A stretch of 64,000 bases of DNA from Marivita hallyeonensis (GCF_900129875.1 NZ_FQXC01000006.1:1-64000); one strand, 5' to 3'. Numbered from the stretch's first letter, positions 53,189 through 61,797 are shown. The notes: generated by a model not told the origin, from the letters alone. Numbers and translations: made by a program.

Positions 53189-53410
53189 TTAGAAGCCGAG
53201 GCCTTCGTATTTCTTCTTGAATTTGGACACGCGACCGCCGGTGTCGAGCAGGCGTGCGCCGCCGCCGGTCCAGGCCGGGTGCGCCGATGGGTCGATGTCG
53301 AGCGACAGCGTGTCGCCTTCCTTGCCCCAGGTCGAGCGCATCTGAACGATGGTGCCGTCGGTCATCTTGACGTCGATGACGTGGTAATCGGGATGGATGT
53401 CTTTTTTCAT
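53189..53410 (-). CDS. rpmE: 50S ribosomal protein L31
   Basis: The 73-aa protein ([20 protein letters not shown], then [13 protein letters not shown]) is L31 without the CxxC zinc motif, the form usual in alphaproteobacteria. It lies 11 bases after rplS and before a strong terminator, so it is the last gene of this operon. Confidence 0.95.
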   Translation of the reverse strand: MKKDIHPDYHVIDVKMTDGTIVQMRSTWGKEGDTLSLDIDPSAHPAWTGGGARLLDTGGRVSKFKKKYEGLGF

Positions 53411-53421
53411 CTCGGCAATCC

Positions 53422-53805
53422 TTACGCGTCTGCGCCCTTGAGCGGCTTGTAGGTGCTGTCTTCCGCGATACGGGCAGATTTGCCGCGGCGCGAGCGGAGG
53501 TAGTAGAGCTTGGCGCGACGCACGCGGCCACGGCGCACAACCTCGATGCTGTCGATGTTGGTGGAATAGAGCGGGAACACACGTTCCACACCTTCACCGA
53601 ACGAAATCTTGCGAACTGTGAACGATCCGGCGATGCCGTCACCATTCCGGCGGCTGATGCAGACGCCTTCGTAGTTCTGCACACGAGTGCGTGTGCCTTC
53701 TGTCACTTTGTAGCCAACACGGATTGTGTCGCCTGCTTTGAAGTCGGGAATGGTCTTCCCGAGGTCGGCGATCTGTTCCGCCTCCAACTGAGCGATCAGG
53801 TCCAT
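53422..53805 (-). CDS. rplS: 50S ribosomal protein L19
   Basis: L19 sits at the 30S-50S interface. The 127-aa protein starts [31 protein letters not shown] and has the signature [30 protein letters not shown]. The ATG at 53805 follows AGGAG by eight bases, so the 16 upstream codons are leader. A hairpin just upstream may control it. It is separated from trmD by the EthD gene, unlike the usual trmD-rplS pair. Confidence 0.96.
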   Translation of the reverse strand: MDLIAQLEAEQIADLGKTIPDFKAGDTIRVGYKVTEGTRTRVQNYEGVCISRRNGDGIAGSFTVRKISFGEGVERVFPLYSTNIDSIEVVRRGRVRRAKLYYLRSRRGKSARIAEDSTYKPLKGADA

Positions 53806-53826
53806 CGCTTCATCTCCTAATACTGC

Positions 53827-53892
53827 TTGCGGTTGCTCCGCAAAGGTGTGCACGCCTCAGAGCTCTTGGTCTTCGTCCGGGTCCGCAACCGC
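53827..53892 (-). promoter_or_regulatory. rplS leader with two mutually exclusive hairpins
   Basis: On the minus-strand RNA, TTGCGG (53843-53838) and CCGCAA (53832-53827) enclose a five-base loop and form a perfect 6-bp hairpin nine bases before the ribosome binding site. The stretch GCAACCGC (53836-53829) can instead pair perfectly over eight bases with GCGGTTGC at 53892-53885. The two folds exclude each other. Leader regulation of L19 is known in other bacteria, but this fold is only inferred. Confidence 0.45.
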
Positions 53893-54081
53893 GCCCGCCA
53901 GAGATCAGGTCGACTTTGTCTTGTCGCGTCCGGGAGGGGTACGGCTTGTCCCTGTGCGAAGAACACACGGAATCACCGCACCGGGCTGACACCCGGAACA
54001 CGCGCCGTAAACCAGAGACGTGGCTGCAAATCAAGGGGTATCGCTGTCTTTTCCACGGCCGACGCCACCGACGGAGACCAG

Positions 54082-54390
54082 CTAGCCGATGACCTCGCCG
54101 ATGAGCATCTGTGGTTGCGTATTGGTGAACTTCGGGATGTCGGCGATGACCGGTCCTGCAGCCCTCAACGCCGCATCAAGCGCGTCCTTGTCGGAAAAGG
54201 TGAAAGTGGCCACGGCGTAGCTTTGTCGTGGCGCATCCGGCCCACCGGCCAGTCCTCTGGTGACCAGAGTCGTCGCGATATGCGGGCCCATATGCGTGTT
54301 CACCAGGTCCATATGCGTGCTGGTGTAGTAGTCGTAATCGAAATTCGTTTCACCGGTGATCGGGTAAATCACCTGCAATGACATCGGCAT
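54082..54390 (-). CDS. EthD family protein
   Basis: The 102-aa protein has the ferredoxin-like dimeric alpha/beta barrel pattern of EthD (ITGETNFDYDYYTSTHMDLVNTHMGPHIATTLVTRG, then ATFTFSDKDALDAALRAAG). EthD was first seen with ether-degrading monooxygenase genes, but most relatives have no known role. It lies between trmD and rplS and shows no link to translation. Its upstream neighbour is trmD. Confidence 0.85.
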   Translation of the reverse strand: MPMSLQVIYPITGETNFDYDYYTSTHMDLVNTHMGPHIATTLVTRGLAGGPDAPRQSYAVATFTFSDKDALDAALRAAGPVIADIPKFTNTQPQMLIGEVIG

Positions 54391-54421
54391 AGAATCCTCC
54401 CATGATTTGTCCGTCGGGGAA

Positions 54422-54438
54422 CGCTAACACGGTCAGCG
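54422..54438 (-). terminator. Weak terminator-like hairpin after trmD
   Basis: CGCTGA-N5-TTAGCG folds as a 6-bp stem (one G-U pair) immediately after the trmD stop on the minus strand, followed by TTCC rather than a T run. It may reduce read-through to the EthD gene. Confidence 0.35.
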
Positions 54439-55278
54439 CTATTCGCTGATGTCTTTTCCTGAAGTGGTCGCGTTCCGCTCAGACCAAAGGTCCGGACGTC
54501 GCTCCTTGGTCAGTGCTTCTGACTGTGCCTTGCGCCATTTGGCGATTTCGCCGTGATGCCCTGACATCAGAACATCCGGGATCGTCATCCCGCGCCATTC
54601 GGCCGGGCGGGTGAATTGCGGGTGCTCAAGGAGCCCGTCAGCAAAGCTTTCCTCTTCGGTCGACGCCTCATTGCCAAGAACACCGGGCAAGAGACGCACG
54701 GTGGCGTCGATCACGGCCTGCGCTGCAATCTCGCCGCCGGTGAGGACGAAGTCGCCAAGACTGACTTCGGCAATTCCGTAGTGATCGATCACCCGCTGAT
54801 CGAGTCCTTCGAACCGACCGCAGATCAGGGTCACGCCTGGGCCACCGGCCAGGCTCTGCGCCATATGCTGCGTCAGTGGTTTCCCGCGCGGGCTAAGATA
54901 GATCAGATGGGCATGAGCCGCGATTTTGGGTCGCGCATGGTCTATGGCTGCGGCCATCACGTCGGGACGCAAAACCATACCCGCGCCGCCTCCGGCGGGT
55001 GTGTCGTCCACGTTGCGATGCTTGCCTTCGCCAAATAGGCGCAGATCGATCGCTTCCAGCTGCCAAAGCCCGTCTTTCAGCGCACGACCTGTAAGAGATT
55101 GACCAAGAATGCCCGGAAAGGCGTCTGGCAAAAGCGTGATCACCTGCGCTTTCCAGATCTTGGCCAGCTCTGGCGTGTGCGTCATCAATTCGCGTGGTTT
55201 CAGCGTTGGCCGAATGGTTTTTCGACCGTGCGATTTGAGCGGTTTGGGTTTCGGATCGTCCATCGGCTGGCCTGTCAT
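54439..55278 (-). CDS. trmD: tRNA (guanine37-N1)-methyltransferase
   Basis: TrmD methylates G37 next to the anticodon and prevents frameshifting. The SPOUT knot motifs are intact: LSPRGKPLTQHMAQ, CGRFEGLDQRVIDHY and EVSLGDFVLTGGEIAAQ. It is 279 aa with an alphaproteobacterial N-terminal extension (about 40 residues with KSHGRKTIRPTLKPREL). The starts at 55278 and 55263 are both possible, and neither has a strong ribosome binding site. Confidence 0.95.
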   Translation of the reverse strand: MTGQPMDDPKPKPLKSHGRKTIRPTLKPRELMTHTPELAKIWKAQVITLLPDAFPGILGQSLTGRALKDGLWQLEAIDLRLFGEGKHRNVDDTPAGGGAGMVLRPDVMAAAIDHARPKIAAHAHLIYLSPRGKPLTQHMAQSLAGGPGVTLICGRFEGLDQRVIDHYGIAEVSLGDFVLTGGEIAAQAVIDATVRLLPGVLGNEASTEEESFADGLLEHPQFTRPAEWRGMTIPDVLMSGHHGEIAKWRKAQSEALTKERRPDLWSERNATTSGKDISE

Positions 55279-55319
55279 CTGTGACGGTGGCTCTACAGAA
55301 GCTGAATGGAAATGACCAG

Positions 55320-55868
55320 CTAGGCGACTTCTGTCTGAGCAACGCGGTCGCGCATGGCGAGCATGGCGTTCGGGCTGACGAAATGCTCGGCCATTTTACC
55401 GGCTTCCGCAGGTGTCGCCCGCACCAACCGTTCCACCAGCCAAAGCTCGCGGGCCTGATCGTCACTCAACTGCAGGATTTCAGACACGTTCCAGCGCGCC
55501 GTGATCTGGCCGAGGATCATATCGATCCGGTCTTCCCGGGTGACAAATCCCGGTCCCGGTTTCTTGATGCTGAGCCGCCCTTCGAGGTCAGCGCGGATCA
55601 GGCGGGGGTCCAAGGGTTGAGTCCGCAGGAAGTCCAACGCGCCTTGTGTCAGCAAGGAAGGGTAGCCCGTTTTCGGAACATCATATGTTGCAAGGGTTTC
55701 AGACACTTTGGGGTAAACGGCCATAGCGACCGCGGTCATGCTTAATGCCCCGGTGATGCCCAGCAACATGATGGCCAGAGAGACCGCGAATTCCTGCATG
55801 GTCAAAGAGACCACGCCCGGCGACAGCGCAGCCAAACTCAACAGTATGCGACGACCCAACTGTTTCAA
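55320..55868 (-). CDS. Hypothetical membrane-anchored protein, 182 aa
   Basis: A TTG at 55868 preceded by GGGGGAG eight bases upstream is the best start, giving LKQLGRRILLSLAALSPGVVS. Two hydrophobic stretches follow (the first 20 residues and AVSLAIMLLGITGALSMTAVAMAV), then a soluble part with TREDRIDMILGQITARWNVSEIL and WLVERLVRATPAEAG. No family is recognised. It lies between the sulfotransferase-like gene and trmD, a place where other genomes usually have no gene. Earlier ATG codons (55958, 55946) lack a ribosome binding site. Confidence 0.65.
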   Translation of the reverse strand: MKQLGRRILLSLAALSPGVVSLTMQEFAVSLAIMLLGITGALSMTAVAMAVYPKVSETLATYDVPKTGYPSLLTQGALDFLRTQPLDPRLIRADLEGRLSIKKPGPGFVTREDRIDMILGQITARWNVSEILQLSDDQARELWLVERLVRATPAEAGKMAEHFVSPNAMLAMRDRVAQTEVA

Positions 55869-55974
55869 CGGATTTGCTCCCCCGAGCTGACAGGTCGGCG
55901 TATCGTGAATCAATGGCGATTCATTGCCGAAATTGTGGCAAAACATGGAACACTTCATGTCCTAAATGTGGCCA

Positions 55975-56775
55975 TCAAGGCATTAGGCGTCGTGCCATTT
56001 TGCGAATGTTGCGCTTCGCCTCTCGGATATCGGCTTCTGGCAGACCGCTTCGGTTGAGCGCAAGGAACACGGCATCCACGCCAATATCCGGTTGTACATT
56101 CTCTGGCGGCAAAGCGCGCAGGTTCAGCCGCTCGGGCTCTGTGATATCCAGCAGGTCGAGGATCGGATCGAGTGGTCCAAAAGGTCCCTGTCCGATGTCT
56201 TCAAGCCGCTGTGAAGTTACTCTTGCAGGCGCAACATCTGTCGCGATCTCCGTGAGTATGTCGTCAAGGCCCACGGCGTCATCGAACTGCGATTGGTAGG
56301 CCTCAAAATCGAGTGTCAGACGCGTGCTGCGAAGATTTTGCCACCATGTGCTGCGCAACCAAGGTTTCCGTTCCCGCGTGGAAAAGTAAAACGTGACATC
56401 GGCCTCGTCGCCGAAAGAGGCGAACGCCGAAACAGAGATACAGCGCATGATCAGGCCAGCGCCATCGTAACAGGACAAACCGTGCCGCCCGGGCATGTGC
56501 CCCGACAGGTCTTCGGAGGCCATCAGGATGGGGCGTGGGTCCGACTCATCCAATCCCGCAAAGAAAGCTGCGGCCGCCTTTGCAACGCGCGCGAGCGTCT
56601 TTTCTCGCGGTTCGATTGAGAATGTTCGCGCGGCGGTCGTGAGTTCTTCGAAGTGCTCTTTAAGAAAGATCCGAACGTGAGGCTCCAGAGCCTTTGCGTT
56701 TTCTCGCAGCATCGACTGCACGCTTGTCGTGCCTGTCTTATGAAATCCCGCGTGAATGACGACTTTTGTCGTCAC
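55975..56775 (-). CDS. PAPS sulfotransferase-like protein
   Basis: The 266-aa protein begins with the PAPS 5'-phosphosulfate loop pattern ([19 protein letters not shown], residues about 5-23) and a possible 3'-phosphate region ([20 protein letters not shown], with Arg and Ser). Such enzymes sulfate carbohydrates or other small molecules in the cytoplasm. It overlaps rimM by four bases, an unusual insertion in the rimM-trmD operon. No glycan genes are adjacent, so the target is unknown. Confidence 0.82.
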   Translation of the reverse strand: MTTKVVIHAGFHKTGTTSVQSMLRENAKALEPHVRIFLKEHFEELTTAARTFSIEPREKTLARVAKAAAAFFAGLDESDPRPILMASEDLSGHMPGRHGLSCYDGAGLIMRCISVSAFASFGDEADVTFYFSTRERKPWLRSTWWQNLRSTRLTLDFEAYQSQFDDAVGLDDILTEIATDVAPARVTSQRLEDIGQGPFGPLDPILDLLDITEPERLNLRALPPENVQPDIGVDAVFLALNRSGLPEADIREAKRNIRKMARRLMP

Positions 56776-57278
56776 GAAAACAGACCTTCGGGCGGATCGG
56801 CGACGATCCGGCCCTGAGCGAGGTCAACCGTCGGGACGATCGCTTTGGTGAAGGGTAAGAGCACGGTCTGCTTCTGACCCGGCGCGCTCAGCTCCAAAAG
56901 GTCATCGGCCCCGTTATTGTGGACCGCCAGCACTTTACCCAATGGCGCGCCGCCGGTGTCGGTGACGGTCAGACCGATGAGGTCGGCGTGGTAAAATTCG
57001 TCATCCGGCAATGAGGGCAAGCGGTCGCGCGGAACGAAGAGCTGCGTTCCGCGCAGCGCGTCGGCGTCTTCCTTTGTTGCGATGCCTGACAACCGCGCCG
57101 CCAGACCATTCTTGATCTGGCGCGTGATTTTCACGGTGAAACTGCGTGCGCCGTCTTCGGTCTCTAGCGGCGCGTAATTCGCGATATCCTCGGGCACGGC
57201 CGTGAAGCTTTTCAGCCGCACCTCGCCGCGTACCCCGAAGGCACCGGCAATCGCTCCGACGCAGACTTTTTCACTCAC
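56772..57278 (-). CDS. rimM: 16S rRNA processing protein RimM
   Basis: RimM assists 30S head assembly and binds S19. The 168-aa protein has the N-terminal barrel ([21 protein letters not shown]) and the PRC-like C-terminal domain ([35 protein letters not shown]). It is separated from rpsP by the MipA gene rather than adjacent to it, and overlaps the sulfotransferase-like gene. Confidence 0.95.
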   Translation of the reverse strand: MSEKVCVGAIAGAFGVRGEVRLKSFTAVPEDIANYAPLETEDGARSFTVKITRQIKNGLAARLSGIATKEDADALRGTQLFVPRDRLPSLPDDEFYHADLIGLTVTDTGGAPLGKVLAVHNNGADDLLELSAPGQKQTVLLPFTKAIVPTVDLAQGRIVADPPEGLFS

Positions 57279-57354
57279 CTTGGGTCGCTCCAGATCGCTT
57301 CACACGATGGGATAGACCAGAGTTGGGCCAAAGGGCAATTGCCGGAAGCTGGGA

Positions 57355-58179
57355 TCAGCCGCCGATGCTGAAGACGCGCGTCACTCCAAACCGAACGCCC
57401 CACTGTTCGTCGTCGCCCTGCTCTACGATCGGGCTGTCGGCGGCGTCGTTCTGAAATTTCTCCCAGGTGACCGCGCCTTCGAGGCCCCAGACATCGTTGA
57501 TCTGGTAGCGCGCGCCGAATTCGACGCCTGCTGAAACCAGTCCGCCGTCCAGCTCATACGTGGGCAGGGCGGCGCTTGCCTCATCAGCCGTGATGCCGAA
57601 ATAGGTGTTGGAGTATTCCTCGTCCCCGAAGAACACGCGCGGGCCAAGCGACAGGCGCAGGCGATCCGTGGGCCTCATGACTGCATCAGCGCCAATTTCG
57701 CCGACCCAGCCTTCGTGACCGCCAAAGCCACGGCGGACCGCCGCGAAGGTGTTGAAATTCTCGGTGCCGTAGTTCAGCGACACGCCAAGCTCCACCGCCG
57801 GGTCGATGTCATCAAGTCCGGCCAACTCGTCGAAATCCCCCGAGTCGCGTTCGCCGACAAAGCGGAACGACCCGCCGACACCGAAGCCAAGATTTTCGGC
57901 CCAGGGATCCGGGTTGCCGAATTCGCGACCATTGCGGAGCGACAGATAGTTGAAGCGGAAGCCCACATCGGGGCCGACCTCGTAGTCTTCGGAACCAAAA
58001 TATTCCGGGTCCATAGACACGCCGCCGCGCAGGGTGAACACAAACCGCGGTGCGGCCGGGGCGGGGGCCGGCGCGATCATGACTGCATCGTCTGCCATGT
58101 CCGTCGGTCCTGCAGCGAGGAGCGGGGCAGTAGCCGTGGCGATGAGAAGACTGGTGGTGGAAGCGATGCGCGCGATCAT
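57355..58179 (-). CDS. MipA/OmpV family outer-membrane protein
   Basis: A signal peptide (MIARIASTTSLLIATATAPLLAAG) precedes a beta-barrel with alternating hydrophobic strands and the family's GGVSMDPEYFGSEDYEVGPDVGFRFNYLS block. The C-terminus ends in FGVTRVFSIGG. Its members are outer-membrane scaffold or channel proteins. The minus-strand gap upstream (58180-58356) has a possible -35 TTGACG at 58246-58241 but only a weak -10. It splits the usual rpsP-rimM pair. Confidence 0.85.
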   Translation of the reverse strand: MIARIASTTSLLIATATAPLLAAGPTDMADDAVMIAPAPAPAAPRFVFTLRGGVSMDPEYFGSEDYEVGPDVGFRFNYLSLRNGREFGNPDPWAENLGFGVGGSFRFVGERDSGDFDELAGLDDIDPAVELGVSLNYGTENFNTFAAVRRGFGGHEGWVGEIGADAVMRPTDRLRLSLGPRVFFGDEEYSNTYFGITADEASAALPTYELDGGLVSAGVEFGARYQINDVWGLEGAVTWEKFQNDAADSPIVEQGDDEQWGVRFGVTRVFSIGG

Positions 58180-58356
58180 GACAAATGGGTCCCGAGGGTT
58201 GAGTTATCCTGATCCGCGACATGGTGCGGTGCAGGGCACGCGTCAAGTTCGCGGGCCGGGCGCAGGGTGTAGAGCGCTATCGAATTTTTCGGGAAGGCGC
58301 AGCTTGTGACAATAATCAGACAGTTTGCGCAAATGGACTGCAAGACCGGGAAGAGT

Positions 58357-58385
58357 GCGAACGGCCAAGTGGGCTGGCCGTTCGC
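58357..58385 (-). terminator. Strong hairpin after rpsP, probable terminator
   Basis: GCGAACGGCCA and TGGCCGTTCGC form a perfect 11-bp stem with a seven-base loop, 16 bases after the rpsP stop. There is no T run, only ACTCTTCC after it on the minus strand, so it may stop transcription with help or protect the rpsP mRNA end. Confidence 0.6.
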
Positions 58386-58400
58386 AAGAGTGGGCGGTGA

Positions 58401-58793
58401 TTATTCCGCTGTCGCTTCTTCTGCCGGAGCTTCTTCGGCAGGGGCTTCGGTGGCTTCTGCCGCCTTCGCAGCTTTTGCTTCAGCCCGCTCCTGAGCAGCT
58501 TTGCCCGGCACAGCTTTCTTCGGATTGTTGCGCTCTTTCTTCTCAACGACGCCGGCCGCTTCAAGGAAGCGCGACACGCGGTCGGTGACCTGAGCACCCT
58601 CACCCATCCAGTACTGGATGCGCTCGACGTCCATCTTCACGCGATCTTCGCTGTCTTTCGGAAGCAGTGGGTTGTAGGTACCCAGCTTTTCGATGAAGCG
58701 ACCATCACGTGGCATGCGGCTGTCGGCAGCGACGATGCGATAGAACGGGCGCTTTTTGGAACCGCCACGGGCGAGACGAATTTTGATAGCCAT
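58401..58793 (-). CDS. rpsP: 30S ribosomal protein S16
   Basis: The 130-aa protein has the S16 core ([43 protein letters not shown]) followed by a long Ala/Glu-rich tail (about residues 95-130) seen in alphaproteobacterial S16. A TTAGGAGAAT precedes the ATG. It is the last gene of the ffh, five GNAT, chorismate mutase, rpsP run. Confidence 0.96.
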   Translation of the reverse strand: MAIKIRLARGGSKKRPFYRIVAADSRMPRDGRFIEKLGTYNPLLPKDSEDRVKMDVERIQYWMGEGAQVTDRVSRFLEAAGVVEKKERNNPKKAVPGKAAQERAEAKAAKAAEATEAPAEEAPAEEATAE

Positions 58794-58833
58794 TTTGTAT
58801 TCTCCTAAGGGTCTGTTTGGACGGGCAGGGCCG

Positions 58834-59130
58834 TCACGATTGCTTTTGTTTGTGGTGTTGGATGACTTCCTGAATGATGAAATTCAGGAATTTCTTGGCG
58901 AACTCAGGGTCAAGGTCGGCCTGAGCCGCAAGCTCTTCGAGCCGCGCAATCTGGTTGGCTTCGCGCGCGGGGTCTGAGGGCGGGAGGTCGTGCTGGGCTT
59001 TGAGAACCCCCACGGCCTGTGTGTGTTTGAACCGTTCAGCCAGTGTGAACACGAGGATCGCATCCAGCCGGTCGATGCTTTCGCGGTGGCCTTTAAGAAC
59101 CTCTGCGGCGCGGGTCGTTGCGTCGGTCAT
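58834..59130 (-). CDS. Chorismate mutase, AroQ class
   Basis: The 98-aa all-helical enzyme converts chorismate to prephenate toward Phe and Tyr. Conserved residues lie in [19 protein letters not shown] and [14 protein letters not shown], followed by a C-terminal helix with [14 protein letters not shown]. It overlaps the GNAT gene upstream by four bases and precedes rpsP. The presence of an aromatic pathway gene in the SRP/ribosome operon is common in Rhodobacterales. Confidence 0.92.
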   Translation of the reverse strand: MTDATTRAAEVLKGHRESIDRLDAILVFTLAERFKHTQAVGVLKAQHDLPPSDPAREANQIARLEELAAQADLDPEFAKKFLNFIIQEVIQHHKQKQS

Positions 59131-59630
59131 GCGCGGTATCCTTCGAGGTTGTGTAGGTAGACGGCTGAGCCGTCACTGTGGCTGGCTACATCCACTTCGC
59201 GATGCGCGCCAAGAGCGTTGGCAAGGGCGATGGACGCTGTGTTTTCGCGGTTGATATAGCTGACGATCCGATCAGCCAGCGCATGCTCGGCCGCCCATGA
59301 CAGAGCGGCCTGCGCGGCCTCTTTACCGATACCCTGCCGCGGCACGTAGACATTCCATCCAATCTCAATGTCGTCATGCTGCGGTAAGTCGTGGAAACCG
59401 ACACTGCCGACGACGTCGCCATCTTTTGTCACGGTCCACCAACCGAAGCCCTTCAGCGCCCAATGCCCCGCGTCAGAGGCAAACAATCGCCATGCGTCAC
59501 TCTTGGGAATTGGGCCGCCAATCGTGGCCGAGGCGCCGGACGCGTAGAAGGCCGCGTAAGCATCGAAGTCAGACAGGATCGGTGCGCGCATGACCAAGCG
59601 TTCGGTTTCAAGGACGGGATAATCAGTCAA
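59127..59630 (-). CDS. GNAT acetyltransferase 1 (fifth and last of the tandem array)
   Basis: The 167-aa protein has the GNAT_3/RimJ-L pattern: LETERLVMRAP near the start, GSVGFHDL, GWNVYVPRQGIGKEAAQAAL (acetyl-CoA loop) and NRENTASIALANALGAHRE. The start is probably the TTG at 59630, overlapping the previous GNAT by eight bases; the next ATG (59591) would drop the conserved N-terminus. It is the closest of the array to chorismate mutase, overlapping it by four bases. Confidence 0.87.
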   Translation of the reverse strand: MTDYPVLETERLVMRAPILSDFDAYAAFYASGASATIGGPIPKSDAWRLFASDAGHWALKGFGWWTVTKDGDVVGSVGFHDLPQHDDIEIGWNVYVPRQGIGKEAAQAALSWAAEHALADRIVSYINRENTASIALANALGAHREVDVASHSDGSAVYLHNLEGYRA

Positions 59631-60228
59631 TGGCCCATCCTTTCGGTTTGAAAAGAGGGTCCTGGTAATGCGCGATTTCCATGTCGATGCCGTGCGCCAA
59701 CTGTGTGCCGCGCAGCGCGTCGGGCGATGGATGACGGTAGACCACGTCGCTGCCATCCACTGTAGGCGCATCGTGGTCTTTCTTCGCGCCAAGCCGCTCC
59801 GCCAGCCGAATGCTGTCTAGGTTTTTCGGGTCGAGATAGCTCACCGCACCCTCCCAGCCCTTGTCGTCGTAAAAATGCTTGCGCACCCGGTTGGTCGCTT
59901 CGAGCGCATAACCTTTGCCCGCCTGATCCGGCCAGATGATCCATGCGATCTCGCGCTCGGGCCATTTCGCCGGGAACCAGCCGCCCGCCATTCCGACGGT
60001 CTGGTTGCTGTCTTTCAGGTGAACCATCCACATGCCGAAGCCCCGGATTTCCCAATGGCCAATCTCGGCGGCGTAAAGCATCCACGTCTCGTAGGCGTTG
60101 AGCGGCCCACCCATGAACCGCGAACGATAAGAGGCGAATGTCGCCTTGAAATCGGGGTAGTCCTCTGGCTCGGGGCTGCGCAACCGCAGGCGTTTGGTTT
60201 CGAGAACAGGAATGTCGCGATGTCCCAT
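59623..60228 (-). CDS. GNAT acetyltransferase 2 of the tandem array
   Basis: The 201-aa protein starts MGHRDIPVLETKRLRLRSP and has the acetyl-CoA loop DQAGKGYALEATNRVRKHF and SYLDPKNLDSIRLAERLGAKK, then a longer C-terminal tail than its neighbours (residues about 165-201). The ATG at 60228 shares one base with the stop of GNAT 3 (TAATG). The substrate is unknown. Confidence 0.88.
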   Translation of the reverse strand: MGHRDIPVLETKRLRLRSPEPEDYPDFKATFASYRSRFMGGPLNAYETWMLYAAEIGHWEIRGFGMWMVHLKDSNQTVGMAGGWFPAKWPEREIAWIIWPDQAGKGYALEATNRVRKHFYDDKGWEGAVSYLDPKNLDSIRLAERLGAKKDHDAPTVDGSDVVYRHPSPDALRGTQLAHGIDMEIAHYQDPLFKPKGWAID

Positions 60229-60743
60229 TACGCGACCTCCTGCTTTGGGTGGCGATAGACAAGACACGGCGCATCAAACAGCGTGTCTTCGCGCTCAAAT
60301 ATGGCACCGATCCGTTCGGCAAGCTTGATCGACGGCGTGTTGTCAGGATGAATTTGCGAAATCAGACCGCTTTGACCATGTGTCTCAAACATCCAATCCC
60401 GCGCCGCAACGGCCGCTTCGGTCGCGTAACCATGGCCTTCGAAGCCGGGATTTAGGTTCCAGCCCAGTTCAGCCTCGGGCCACATGATGTGATTGACGAT
60501 CCCGACGCGCCCCAAAAAGGCGCCGTCAGCGATACGCTCTACAGCGAAAAAGCCGTAGCCGCGCAGCAGCCAATGCCCAAGATTTCCCAAGAGTGCTTGC
60601 CACTGACGCCATGGATCCGGCTCAATGTCGCCGACAAATCGTGTTTGTTTGGACGTCATAAAGGCGGCAATGTCTGCAAAATCCCGCTCTTCAGGCAAGC
60701 GTAGGGTCAGACGATCCGTGGTGATGCGCGGTGTTTCAATCAT
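60228..60743 (-). CDS. GNAT acetyltransferase 3 of the tandem array
   Basis: The 171-aa protein has ITTDRLTLRLPEERDFADI at the N-terminus, the acetyl-CoA loop GFEGHGYATEAAVAARDW and HPDNTPSIKLAERIGAIFE. It overlaps GNAT 4 in ATGA and GNAT 2 in TAATG, so it is translated within the array. Divergence from its neighbours is large, which suggests different substrates rather than a recent duplication. Confidence 0.88.
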   Translation of the reverse strand: MIETPRITTDRLTLRLPEERDFADIAAFMTSKQTRFVGDIEPDPWRQWQALLGNLGHWLLRGYGFFAVERIADGAFLGRVGIVNHIMWPEAELGWNLNPGFEGHGYATEAAVAARDWMFETHGQSGLISQIHPDNTPSIKLAERIGAIFEREDTLFDAPCLVYRHPKQEVA

Positions 60744-61267
60744 GCCAACGCCTCCGGCCCCGGGTGGCGGTAGAGCATGTCTTCACCCATGGTCGGGTTC
60801 TCATAGGTCCGCTCGTACGTCGCGCCCATACGTTCGGCGAGGCGGATGGACCGGGTGTTGCCCGGCACGATGTTCGAGGTCAGCGTGGTGAAGCCGAGCT
60901 CTTCGTATGACCACTGCCGGACGCGGGTTGCGGCCTCATAGGCGATGCCTTTGCCTTCGAAGCCGTCGAAGACGACCCAGCCGACTTCCGGTTCCGGCCA
61001 GCCCTCGGGGTTCCAGATGCCGCTGATCCCGGCAGGTTTGCCTGTCGCTTTGTCCTGAATCGTGAAGTAGCCGTAGCCGTGCCAGTGCCAATGTCCGACG
61101 TTCAGCGTAAACCAGCGCCACGCGTCCGCGCGCTTGGTTTCGCCGCCAAAGCCTTTGGAACGCACAGGGTCCAAAAGGAACGCAATCATTGCCTCCGCGT
61201 CGGGCTTTTGCGGGCCGCGCAGGATCAAGCGCTCGGTTTCGAGTATGGGAGCATTGGTGAGGGTCAT
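60740..61267 (-). CDS. GNAT acetyltransferase 4 of the tandem array
   Basis: The 175-aa protein has ILETERLILRGPQKPDAEA, the acetyl-CoA loop GFEGKGIAYEAATRVRQWSYEEL and VPGNTRSIRLAERMGATYE. It overlaps GNAT 5 and GNAT 3 by four bases each. The RimJ/RimL relatives acetylate ribosomal proteins S5 and L12, but many GNAT_3 members act on unrelated targets, so a ribosomal role is only a hypothesis. Confidence 0.88.
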   Translation of the reverse strand: MTLTNAPILETERLILRGPQKPDAEAMIAFLLDPVRSKGFGGETKRADAWRWFTLNVGHWHWHGYGYFTIQDKATGKPAGISGIWNPEGWPEPEVGWVVFDGFEGKGIAYEAATRVRQWSYEELGFTTLTSNIVPGNTRSIRLAERMGATYERTYENPTMGEDMLYRHPGPEALA

Positions 61268-61782
61268 GCCGTCACCCTTTGCGGAAACACATAGATGTCG
61301 CGCTCGACACCATCGGGAAAACGAAGGCGGCGATCGAACGTGCCGCCAAGGCGTTCAGCGACGCGTCGGGAGGCGGTATTTTCGTCCCGGAAGAACGTTT
61401 GAACCTTTGGCCAATGTTTTTGTTCGTATGCCCAATCAATCGCGGCTTGCGCGGCTTCGGTTGCATAACCGTGTCCGCGCGTGTCCGGCATTAGCCACCA
61501 AGTCACTTCGTGGCCGGGCCACCCGTCCGTGTGATCGAGACCGACACCGCCAAGCACGGCATCCGCGCCATGTGTGCGAAGAAGCCAGATACCGAAGCCA
61601 TTCCTGACCCAGTGATCCATGTCCCGCCGCAGGATCGCATCGACTTCCGCTTCGCTACGGCCGCCGCGATAATGGCCGACCGCCAAATCCGTTACCGCAT
61701 AGAACGCATGATAGGCTGCGCGATCGCCGTCAGTCGGCGCGCGCATCACAAGACGTTTCGTGGTCAAGGTCGGAGGTGTCAT
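61264..61782 (-). CDS. GNAT acetyltransferase 5 (first of the tandem array after ffh)
   Basis: The 172-aa protein has LTTKRLVMRAPTDGDRAAY, the acetyl-CoA loop DTRGHGYATEAAQAAIDWAY and ENTASRRVAERLGGTFDR. It starts 15 bases after the ffh stop and overlaps GNAT 4 by four bases. It is the transcriptionally first of the five and shows GNAT motifs as intact as the others, with no frameshift. Confidence 0.88.
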   Translation of the reverse strand: MTPPTLTTKRLVMRAPTDGDRAAYHAFYAVTDLAVGHYRGGRSEAEVDAILRRDMDHWVRNGFGIWLLRTHGADAVLGGVGLDHTDGWPGHEVTWWLMPDTRGHGYATEAAQAAIDWAYEQKHWPKVQTFFRDENTASRRVAERLGGTFDRRLRFPDGVERDIYVFPQRVTA

Positions 61783-61797
61783 GCGTATGCGTCCGGA

